Source: an uncultured Pelagibacteraceae bacterium (GTDB lineage Bacteria > Pseudomonadota > Alphaproteobacteria > Pelagibacterales > Pelagibacteraceae). Taken from it: DNA of 37,823 nucleotides. Shown piece after piece: positions 30,635 through 37,823 of this stretch. The notes beneath the pieces are model-generated. The model was not told the DNA's origin, searched no databases, and worked only from the letters and a program-made list of their open reading frames with translations. The stretch is taken from the NCBI GenBank assembly GCA_902583685.1, contig CACHWO010000005.1:1-37823 (forward strand), in the 5' to 3' direction. The translations under genes were made by a program, and so were the position numbers. Position 1 is the stretch's first letter. Every line of letters begins with the position of its first letter.

Positions 30635-31093
30635 TTATTTGTTTTTTTTTAATATATTTATTGAACCACCAGCTTTTTCAATTTTAGACCTCGCTGATTT
30701 CGATATAAAATCAATACTTATTTTCAATTTATCTTTTATTTCACCTTTTCCTAAAATTTTTAGCAAATTAAAATCTTTTTTTATCATTTTTTTTTCTTTT
30801 AAAAATTTAATATTAAATTCTTCACTCGATTTAATTTTTTTATTTTTAATAAAATTTTGAATATCAGAGAGATTAAAAACTGCTATTTTCTTTTTATTAA
30901 TACTTTTAAATCCTCTTTTGGGCAATCTTCTAAACAAGGGCATTTGTCCACCCTCAAAACTTTTTATTGCCACTCCTGATCTAGATTTTTGTCCCTTCAC
31001 ACCTCTTCCGGATGTCTTTCCCTTGCCAGATCCGATTCCTCTTCCAACTCTCATTTTTGAAAAATTTGTTTTTTGAAGATTATTTAATTTCAT
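30635..31093 (-). CDS. rplO: 50S ribosomal protein L15
   Basis: RVGRGIGSGKGKTSGRGVKGQKSRSG, FEGGQMPLFRRLPKRGF. Confidence 0.96.
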   Translation of the reverse strand: MKLNNLQKTNFSKMRVGRGIGSGKGKTSGRGVKGQKSRSGVAIKSFEGGQMPLFRRLPKRGFKSINKKKIAVFNLSDIQNFIKNKKIKSSEEFNIKFLKEKKMIKKDFNLLKILGKGEIKDKLKISIDFISKSARSKIEKAGGSINILKKNK

Positions 31094-31593
31094 TAAGCTT
31101 CTCTCTTTTTGATAATTTCAGAAATTTTTTTTCCTCGTATCGTAGATAAATATTTTGGTGAACTTTGGTTTCTTAGACCAGATATTAATGCTTTTAGAAC
31201 ATTGTGTGGATTTGCAGATCCTAGGGATTTAGCTACAACATCTTGGACACCAAGTGCTTCACAAACTGATCTTACAGCACCACCTGCAATAATCCCGGTA
31301 CCAGTTGGTGCAGATCTCATTATAATTTTGCCAGAACCACTTTTTGAGTAAATATCGTGATGTAAAGTTCTTCCATCTTTCAAAGAAATTTTAAACATAT
31401 TTCTTTTAGCTAACTCTGTAGCTTTTTTTATTGCATCTGGAACTTGTTTTGATTTACCCTTTCCAACACCGATTGATCCCTTCTGATCACCGACAATTAC
31501 TAGTGCTGCAAAACCAAAACGTCTACCACCTTTAACCACTTTGGTGATCCTGTTAATTGCTACTAATTTTTCTAATAAACCGTTATCTTTCAT
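31093..31593 (-). CDS. rpsE: 30S ribosomal protein S5
   Basis: [64 protein letters not shown]. Confidence 0.97.
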   Translation of the reverse strand: MKDNGLLEKLVAINRITKVVKGGRRFGFAALVIVGDQKGSIGVGKGKSKQVPDAIKKATELAKRNMFKISLKDGRTLHHDIYSKSGSGKIIMRSAPTGTGIIAGGAVRSVCEALGVQDVVAKSLGSANPHNVLKALISGLRNQSSPKYLSTIRGKKISEIIKKREA

Positions 31594-31943
31594 TAAAAAT
31601 TCAATCCATTCTTTCTCATTGCTTCAGCTAAAGATTTTATTCTTCCATGATATTTAAAGCCGCCTCTATCAAAATATACTTTGGTTATTTTTTTTTCTGT
31701 TGCTCTTTTAGCTAAAATTTCACCAATCATTTTTGACATTTCAATCTTTTTTAATTTATTCTCCCTGATTTTTTTTTCATTAGAAGAAGCTGAAACAATT
31801 GTTTTATTTTCTTTATCATCAATTATTTGTACAGAAATATTCTTTAAAGATTTTGAAACAGTAATTCTATACCTATCTACGTTAAATCTTTTTAATTTCC
31901 CTCTATTTCTCAGTGTTCTTTTTTTATGTAGATCTTGTTTCAT
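31593..31943 (-). CDS. rplR: 50S ribosomal protein L18
   Basis: R-L18 family: [40 protein letters not shown]. Confidence 0.95.
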   Translation of the reverse strand: MKQDLHKKRTLRNRGKLKRFNVDRYRITVSKSLKNISVQIIDDKENKTIVSASSNEKKIRENKLKKIEMSKMIGEILAKRATEKKITKVYFDRGGFKYHGRIKSLAEAMRKNGLNF

Positions 31944-32485
31944 TATTTCTTCTTTCCTTCTTTTCTTATTACGTATTGATCTTTTTCTTTTATTCCTTTT
32001 CCTTTATATGGCTCTACTGGTTTTAATGATTTTATTTCAGAAGCGGTTTTAGACACTAATGCTTTATCTGTGCCTGATATATTAATTTTAGTTTGTTTTT
32101 CAATTTTAATATTAATTCCTTTTGGTACTTTATAAGTTGCATCATGGCTGAAACCTAATTTTAATTTTAATTCATCACCTTGTTGAGATACTTTGAAGCC
32201 AACACCATTTAGTTCTAAATTTTTTTCATGACCTTTTGTTACACCTAAAATTGCATTATTAATTAAACTTCTGTAGGTACCCCACATTACTGATACGTTT
32301 TTATCTTTTTTATTAATCGGTAATATATGGAATTCGTTTTTTTCATTAACCTTTGATGAAAATATTTTATCATTAAATGATAATGTTTCAGAGCCTTTTG
32401 GACCTGAAATAGTCAGGATATTTCCTTGTACTGCTACTTTAGAATCTTTGGGTAAAACTATTATTTTTTTTCCAAGTTTTGACAT
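31943..32485 (-). CDS. rplF: 50S ribosomal protein L6
   Basis: MSKLGKKIIVLPKDSKVAVQGNILTISGPKG; IKSLKPVEPYKGKGIKE. Confidence 0.96.
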   Translation of the reverse strand: MSKLGKKIIVLPKDSKVAVQGNILTISGPKGSETLSFNDKIFSSKVNEKNEFHILPINKKDKNVSVMWGTYRSLINNAILGVTKGHEKNLELNGVGFKVSQQGDELKLKLGFSHDATYKVPKGINIKIEKQTKINISGTDKALVSKTASEIKSLKPVEPYKGKGIKEKDQYVIRKEGKKK

Positions 32486-32883
32486 TAGAATATCCTACAA
32501 ATTATTTCTCCGCCTAAGTTATTTTTAATTGCTTCGGTGTCGGACATTATACCTTTACTTGTCGAAAGGATAGCTACACCTAAGCCATTTTTAACTTTTG
32601 GGATACTTATTGCTTTTGAGTAAACTCTTCTTCCAGGTTTAGAAACTCTTTTGATTTCTCTAATCACTGGTTGCCCCTCGTAATACTTTAGCAAAACTTT
32701 AACAGACTTAATTTTGAGTTCATTTTCTTCCTGAAAATAGTCAACTATAAATCCCTCTTTTTTAATAACTTCTAAAATTTTCAATCTAAATTTTGAAAAT
32801 GGAATGCTGATTTTTTTTAATGATCTCATTTGACCATTTCTTATTCTTGTTAACATATCTCCAACTGGATCAACTAAATTCAT
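32485..32883 (-). CDS. rpsH: 30S ribosomal protein S8
   Basis: VDPVGDMLTRIRNGQ; GLGVAILSTSKGIMSDTEA. Confidence 0.96.
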   Translation of the reverse strand: MNLVDPVGDMLTRIRNGQMRSLKKISIPFSKFRLKILEVIKKEGFIVDYFQEENELKIKSVKVLLKYYEGQPVIREIKRVSKPGRRVYSKAISIPKVKNGLGVAILSTSKGIMSDTEAIKNNLGGEIICRIF

Positions 32884-32892
32884 TTTTCCTCC

Positions 32893-33198
32893 CTACCAAC
32901 TTGATTTTGTCATACCAGGAATTTTTCCTGATGATGCCATTCTTCTTAAAGCGATTCTTGATATTCTTAATTTTCTGTAAACACCATGTGGTCTTCCAGT
33001 TATTTCGCATCTATTTCTAATTCTGATACGAGATGAATTTTTTGGAAGTTTTGATAATTTTAGTTGTGCTGCAAACCTCTCATTAAGAGGAAGATTTTTA
33101 TTTCTAATAATTTGTTTTAATTTGTTACGTTTTTTTTCAAATTTTTTTGACATTTTAATTCTTTTAAGATTTCTCTGTACTGCACTAGTTTTTGCCAT
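32893..33198 (-). CDS. rpsN: 30S ribosomal protein S14
   Basis: [43 protein letters not shown]. Confidence 0.96.
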   Translation of the reverse strand: MAKTSAVQRNLKRIKMSKKFEKKRNKLKQIIRNKNLPLNERFAAQLKLSKLPKNSSRIRIRNRCEITGRPHGVYRKLRISRIALRRMASSGKIPGMTKSSW

Positions 33199-33808
33199 TT
33201 TGGTTAGTTTCCTCCTTTATTGGTTCTGATGGTGCTTTATTTATTTTTTTTGTTCTTTTTTTATTGCTTTTGATTATTGGAAAATTGAACTCTTTTAATA
33301 AAAATATTGTATTTTCTTGTGATTTACTCTCCGTAACAATTGTTATATCCATTCCTCTAATTTTTTCTACTTTATCAAAGTTTATCTCAGGAAAAATTAT
33401 GTGCTCTTTTATCCCAAAACTATAATTTCCAAATTTATCACAACCACTATCTGGCAAACCTCTAAAATCTTTTATTCTAGGAAGTGCAATATTTACTAAT
33501 CTATCAACAAATTCGAACATACGATCATTGCGTAAAGTAACTTTTAAACCTGCATTTGTTCCTTTTCTTGATTTAAAATTAGATATTGATTTTTTAAATT
33601 TGGTTACCACTGGATATTGACCGGTTATTGCTGATATGTCTTGTATGCAGGATTTAATTACCTTCTGATCGGAACCATCTGGTCCAAGTCCCATATTAAT
33701 TACTATTTTTTTAATTTTTGGTAAACTATAAATGTTTTTTAAGCTCAATTTTGACATTAAGTTTTTAACAATTTCATTTTTATATTTATCTTTTAATCTC
33801 GGTTTCAT
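33185..33808 (-). CDS. rplE: 50S ribosomal protein L5 with C-terminal extension
   Basis: [45 protein letters not shown]; last ~28 aa Lys-rich and extending into rpsN. Confidence 0.96.
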   Translation of the reverse strand: MKPRLKDKYKNEIVKNLMSKLSLKNIYSLPKIKKIVINMGLGPDGSDQKVIKSCIQDISAITGQYPVVTKFKKSISNFKSRKGTNAGLKVTLRNDRMFEFVDRLVNIALPRIKDFRGLPDSGCDKFGNYSFGIKEHIIFPEINFDKVEKIRGMDITIVTESKSQENTIFLLKEFNFPIIKSNKKRTKKINKAPSEPIKEETNQNGKN

Positions 33809-34041
33809 TTTTTAGTTTTCTTTTTTTCTTCCATTTTTTTTAAATTAGATAAGTGCATAAATGCTTCTTTTGAAATAATCCCACCTTTGTTTTCTTTTGT
33901 AGCTTTCTTATGTTTCTTCACCATGTTCAAAGCTTTAACTTTTGCTAGATCTCTTGATCTATCAATTTGAATGATTTCACCATCTTTACCTTTGTCTTTA
34001 CCTGCTATAACTTTAACTTTTTCTCCTTTTTTCAAAAACAT
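33805..34041 (-). CDS. rplX: 50S ribosomal protein L24
   Basis: [43 protein letters not shown]. Confidence 0.94.
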   Translation of the reverse strand: MFLKKGEKVKVIAGKDKGKDGEIIQIDRSRDLAKVKALNMVKKHKKATKENKGGIISKEAFMHLSNLKKMEEKKKTKK

Positions 34042-34410
34042 TTATAATACCTCCGGCGCTAATGATATTATTTTTGCTTGACCTCTGCTTCTTAATTCTC
34101 TGGTAACTGGTCCAAATATTCTTGTACCGATAGGTTCTCCTTTTTCATCTGTAAGAACTACTGAATTATTATCAAATTGTACTTTTGATCCATCTTTTCT
34201 AAATATTTCTTTCTTTGTTCTAACTATAACTGCCTTGTGGACAGAACCCTTTTTAACTTTTCCGTTAGGTAACGCATCTTTTACACTAACTACAATAAGA
34301 TCTCCTACACCTGCATATCTCCTTTTTGAACCTCCTAAGACTTTTATACATTCAACCCTTTTTGCTCCAGTGTTATCAGCTACCTGTAACTCAGTCTGTA
34401 CTTGTATCAT
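34042..34410 (-). CDS. rplN: 50S ribosomal protein L14
   Basis: [46 protein letters not shown]. Confidence 0.97.
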   Translation of the reverse strand: MIQVQTELQVADNTGAKRVECIKVLGGSKRRYAGVGDLIVVSVKDALPNGKVKKGSVHKAVIVRTKKEIFRKDGSKVQFDNNSVVLTDEKGEPIGTRIFGPVTRELRSRGQAKIISLAPEVL

Positions 34411-34637
34411 TTATCTATAACTTCCCATGTTTTAAGTTTTGAAATTGGTTTACTCTCAATTATTTTTACTATGTCACCTTTTTTAAATTTATTTTTTTCA
34501 TCATGAGCATGGTATTTTTTTGATCTAGAAATAACCTTGCCATAGAATGGGTGAACAAATTTTCTCTTAACCTCTACTACTATAGTTTTGTTACTTTTAT
34601 CGCTTACGACTTTACCTTCAAGTACTTTTTTTGTCAT
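34407..34637 (-). CDS. rpsQ: 30S ribosomal protein S17
   Basis: [42 protein letters not shown]. Confidence 0.95.
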   Translation of the reverse strand: MTKKVLEGKVVSDKSNKTIVVEVKRKFVHPFYGKVISRSKKYHAHDEKNKFKKGDIVKIIESKPISKLKTWEVIDK

Positions 34638-34818
34638 TTGTATTTCCTATATTATTAAAAAGTCTGGCTATATTTTTTTTAATCTTATTGAATTCAGCAG
34701 GACTTTGTATTTGCCCATTAATCTTTTTAAATCTCATATTGAAAAGATCTTTCTTGAGTTTTTGTATTTCTCTAATTGATTGATCTGGACTCATTTTTTT
34801 TGTATCTTTTTTCTTCAT
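34618..34818 (-). CDS. rpmC: 50S ribosomal protein L29
   Basis: 66 aa; [37 protein letters not shown]. Confidence 0.92.
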   Translation of the reverse strand: MKKKDTKKMSPDQSIREIQKLKKDLFNMRFKKINGQIQSPAEFNKIKKNIARLFNNIGNTNDKKST

Positions 34819-34819
34819 T

Positions 34820-35224
34820 TTATCTTTTCACGAATTTAGTTTTTATTGGTAATTTAGCTGAGGCCTTATATAAAGCTACTCTAGCAACATCTTCCGAGAC
34901 ACCATCTACCTCGAATAAAATTCTACCAGGCTTTACTCTGCAAACCCAAAATTCAGGGGAGCCTTTTCCTTTGCCCATTCGTACCTCTGTCGGTTTTTTA
35001 GATACTGGAATATTTGGAAAAACCCTTGCCCATACTTTACCTGTTCTTTGCATATATCTGGTAAGTGCTACTCTTGCTGCCTCTATTTGTTTTCCCCTGA
35101 CCCTTTCTGGCTCTAATGCTTTTAATCCATAAGTACCATAGTTTAAAACGGAAACTCTCGTAGCTTTTCCATGAATTCTGCCTTTGTGTGCTTTTCTATA
35201 TTTACTTCTTGTTGGTTGTAGCAT
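34820..35224 (-). CDS. rplP: 50S ribosomal protein L16
   Basis: [42 protein letters not shown]; start at internal ATG at 35224. Confidence 0.97.
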   Translation of the reverse strand: MLQPTRSKYRKAHKGRIHGKATRVSVLNYGTYGLKALEPERVRGKQIEAARVALTRYMQRTGKVWARVFPNIPVSKKPTEVRMGKGKGSPEFWVCRVKPGRILFEVDGVSEDVARVALYKASAKLPIKTKFVKR

Positions 35225-35888
35225 TTTTAACTCTCTCCATTTTTTCTTTTTCAACGTCTTTTAAAAAAATTTCTCCTTTATAAATCCAAACTTTAACTCC
35301 AATTACCCCATAAGTGGTTAATGCTTCTGATTCTGCATAATCAAGATTTGCTCTAAGGGTGTGCAAAGGTATACTTCCTTCCCTTAACCATTCAGTTCTA
35401 GCAATTTCATTACCAGCTAATCTACCACCAAGTGTAACCTTTATACCTTTTGCACCAAGTCTCATAGCTGACTGCATAGCTCTTTTCATAGCTCTTCTGT
35501 ACGCAACCCTTTTGACTAATTGTTGGGATATATTTTCAGCTACTAAGTAAGCATTTAATTCGGGCTTCTTTATTTCTTTTATATTCAATGAAATGTCTCC
35601 AGATGTAAATTTTGATAGCTTCCTTTTTATTTTTTCAATGTCTGACCCTTTTTTTCCAATAACAAACCCTGGTCTCGAAGTATGAATAGTTACAGTACAT
35701 CTTTTTGAGGATCTTTCTATGATTACATCAGAAACTCCTGAGTTTTTAATATTTTCTCTAATGAACTTTCTTATTTTATAGTCCTCAATAAGAAATTTTC
35801 CATATTCTTTCTTTTTAGCAAACCATATTGAGTCCCATGGTCTATTTATTCCTAGTCTAAAACCAATTGGATTTACTTTTTGTCCCAT
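35202..35888 (-). CDS. rpsC: 30S ribosomal protein S3
   Basis: [46 protein letters not shown]. Confidence 0.97.
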   Translation of the reverse strand: MGQKVNPIGFRLGINRPWDSIWFAKKKEYGKFLIEDYKIRKFIRENIKNSGVSDVIIERSSKRCTVTIHTSRPGFVIGKKGSDIEKIKRKLSKFTSGDISLNIKEIKKPELNAYLVAENISQQLVKRVAYRRAMKRAMQSAMRLGAKGIKVTLGGRLAGNEIARTEWLREGSIPLHTLRANLDYAESEALTTYGVIGVKVWIYKGEIFLKDVEKEKMERVKNATTNKK

Positions 35889-36259
35889 TATTTTTTATCC
35901 TTTTGTTGCTTTTGTTCTTTTTCCTCTAGAATTATTGTAACTCTGCTGTATGGTTTTTTAATACCAGATGCTCTTCCTTTAGCTCTTGGCCTAAATCTCT
36001 TCATAACTATTGATTTTCCAACATAAGCTTCCTTCACAAACAGATTGTCTACGTCGTACTGATAATTATTTTCTGCATTTGCAATAGCAGATTTAATAGT
36101 TTTTTTAATATCTTGTGCCACTTTTTTTCTTGTAAAATCCAAGTCACGAATAGCTACATCTGCTTTTTTCCCTTTTATAAAATTTAAAACTAAGTTTGCT
36201 TTCCTAGCACCACTTCTTACATTTTTGTTTACAGCTTTTACTATGTTAGTTTTTTCCAT
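35888..36259 (-). CDS. rplV: 50S ribosomal protein L22
   Basis: [36 protein letters not shown]...; [35 protein letters not shown] track start at 36394 lies inside rpsS; start moved to 36259. Confidence 0.95.
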   Translation of the reverse strand: MEKTNIVKAVNKNVRSGARKANLVLNFIKGKKADVAIRDLDFTRKKVAQDIKKTIKSAIANAENNYQYDVDNLFVKEAYVGKSIVMKRFRPRAKGRASGIKKPYSRVTIILEEKEQKQQKDKK

Positions 36260-36260
36260 T

Positions 36261-36632
36261 TTATTTACCTTTTGTTCCATCTCCTGATGGGCTAGCGGCC
36301 GGTTTAGGTGAAGACGCAGTTGGGCTCTTTGCTTTAGAATCCCCTGATCCAGTATCTGCAGCGGCTTTTTTATCGGCTGGTGTGTGACCTGCAAATTTCC
36401 TTGTTGGTGAAAATTCTCCTAATTTATGGCCTACCATTTCTTCCGATATTGTAATTGGTATGAACGTTCTACCATTATGTATTAAAAAACTATGTCCAAC
36501 GAATTCTGGTATTATTGTTGAGTTTCTAGACCAAGTCTTAATAGGTTTCTTTTTGTCTCCAGATTTTAGCTTATCTACTTTTTTCAACAAACTTGGATGC
36601 ACAAAAGGACCTTTCCATATACCTCTAGACAT
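36261..36632 (-). CDS. rpsS: 30S ribosomal protein S19 with low-complexity C-terminal extension
   Basis: [64 protein letters not shown]; then an atypical Ala/Ser/Pro/Lys-rich tail. Confidence 0.96.
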   Translation of the reverse strand: MSRGIWKGPFVHPSLLKKVDKLKSGDKKKPIKTWSRNSTIIPEFVGHSFLIHNGRTFIPITISEEMVGHKLGEFSPTRKFAGHTPADKKAAADTGSGDSKAKSPTASSPKPAASPSGDGTKGK

Positions 36633-37465
36633 TAATTTTTCCTTTTCTTTCTTCTCGAAATTATAAATTGATCACTTTTTTTAGGTTTTCTAGTTTTTAA
36701 GCCTTTAGCTGACTGTCCCCAAGGAGAAACTGGACTTCTTCCTCCAGAAGTTTTACCTTCACCACCACCATGGGGATGATCAACTGGATTTTTTGCAACT
36801 CCTCTTACTAGAGGTCTTTTTCCTTTCCATCGGTTTCGGCCAGCTTTTCCAATTTGGATATTTTTTTGGTCAGGATTAGAAACTGCTCCTATAGTTGCTT
36901 TACATAATGATCTTACCTTTCTTGTCTCACCAGAAGAAAGTTTAATAATCGAATAATCTCCATCAAAACCTGATAAAGTTACTGCTGATCCTGCGGATCT
37001 TGCTAATTTTCCACCATTTCCCTCTATTAATTCAACATTGTGGACTATAGTTCCTGGGGGGATATCAATTAATGGCATACAATTTCCGATTTTAATTTCT
37101 TTTTTTCTGCCAGAAGTTATTTCATCACCAACTTTTAAATTTTTAGGACAAATGATATAGTTTTTACTACCATCCTCATATTTTATTAAAGCTATAAAAG
37201 ATGTTCTATTAGGGTCATACTCTATTCTTTCTACTTTTGCTAATTTATCTAATTTATTTCTGTAAAAGTCTATTTCTCTATATCTTTTTTTATGACCTGA
37301 GCCTCTAGATCTTGAAGTTATTCTACCTAAATTATTTCGTCCACCTGTAGATTTTTTTCCAATGGTTAAAGATTTTACTGGTCTACCTCTCCATATACCT
37401 TTCCGGTCTACTAGAATAGTTGTTCTGGTTGATTTTGTATATGGTTTGTAAGATTTAAGTGTCAT
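36632..37465 (-). CDS. rplB: 50S ribosomal protein L2
   Basis: [69 protein letters not shown]. Confidence 0.97.
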   Translation of the reverse strand: MTLKSYKPYTKSTRTTILVDRKGIWRGRPVKSLTIGKKSTGGRNNLGRITSRSRGSGHKKRYREIDFYRNKLDKLAKVERIEYDPNRTSFIALIKYEDGSKNYIICPKNLKVGDEITSGRKKEIKIGNCMPLIDIPPGTIVHNVELIEGNGGKLARSAGSAVTLSGFDGDYSIIKLSSGETRKVRSLCKATIGAVSNPDQKNIQIGKAGRNRWKGKRPLVRGVAKNPVDHPHGGGEGKTSGGRSPVSPWGQSAKGLKTRKPKKSDQFIISRRKKRKN

Positions 37466-37466
37466 A

Positions 37467-37760
37467 TTAAACTCCTAATGTTAGGTCTATAGACTGACCT
37501 TTTTTCAAAGTAACCAAAGCTTTTTTGAAGCCTTTCTTCTTACCTGGTTTTCCTCTGACCATTTTGTATTTTTCTCTTTTATTAATTGTATTTATTTTAA
37601 TTACGTTAACTTTAAATATTTTTTCAATACTTTTCTTTATAGATTTCTTAGAGGCATTTTTATGGATTTTAAATGCAACTTTATTAAGTTCAGACTGATT
37701 TGTTGCTTTTTCAGTAATAATTGGTGAAATTATTGTGTCTAAATAATTAATTTTTTTCAT
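37467..37760 (-). CDS. rplW: 50S ribosomal protein L23
   Basis: IISPIITEKATNQSELNKVAFKIHKNASKKSIKKSIEKIFKVNVIKINTINKREKYK. Confidence 0.94.
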   Translation of the reverse strand: MKKINYLDTIISPIITEKATNQSELNKVAFKIHKNASKKSIKKSIEKIFKVNVIKINTINKREKYKMVRGKPGKKKGFKKALVTLKKGQSIDLTLGV

Positions 37761-37823
37761 TTAATAATCTTTCTTGGACTTTCTTTATTGATGAGGTTGT
37801 AAATAACACATTTTTATATTTTA
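37747..37823 (-). CDS. rplD: 50S ribosomal protein L4, C-terminal end only (runs off window edge)
   Basis: Minus-strand KYKNVLFTTSSIKKVQERLLNEKN-stop, overlapping the rplW start by 14 nt; the position directly upstream of rplW is the expected rplD locus. Confidence 0.7.
   Translation of the reverse strand, partial: KYKNVLFTTSSIKKVQERLLNEKN

Noticed and set aside
31109-34420. Plus-strand ORFs of 61-123 aa opposite ribosomal protein genes
   Set aside because: All fully antisense to confidently identified ribosomal protein genes.
35889-36394. Extended rplV ORF beginning inside rpsS
   Set aside because: The extra 45 aa are an alternate-frame reading of the S19 tail; L22 homology begins at ATG 36259.
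1-37823. Mobile elements, CRISPR arrays, toxin-antitoxin or defence islands
   Set aside because: No transposase or integrase, no direct-repeat arrays, no foreign gene block; gene order is tightly packed core metabolism and translation.

Overview
Compact, very AT-rich window with a streamlined alphaproteobacterial layout. It most resembles SAR11/Pelagibacterales, judged from gene content and style only, with no database search. Nearly all of it is housekeeping genes: acpS(partial)-pdxJ-pyrE-spoT-folK-smpB-dapA, a soluble lytic transglycosylase, tRNA-Ser(GCU), a MATE transporter, trhO, an O-methyltransferase, gatB-gatA-gatC, ruvX, pyrB, a dihydroorotase-like gene, plsY, topA, a small secreted protein, RidA, ugd-galU, panC, mgtE, lipB and rluC. 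From about 26.3 kb to the end is the S10/spc/alpha ribosomal block: rplQ, rpoA, rpsK, rpsM, adk, secY, rplO, rpsE ... rplB, rplW and partial rplD. I found no mobile element, CRISPR array, defence locus or convincing undescribed multi-gene system. The points worth a second look are: three conserved genes (spoT, dapA, galU) each broken by an apparent +1 indel in a homopolymer; a SpoT lacking the region between TGS and ACT; a pyrB-linked dihydroorotase homologue without the HxH metal motif; a GC-richer low-complexity tail on ribosomal protein S19; no rpmD between rpsE and rplO; and several small palindromic or promoter-like elements in the few intergenic gaps.
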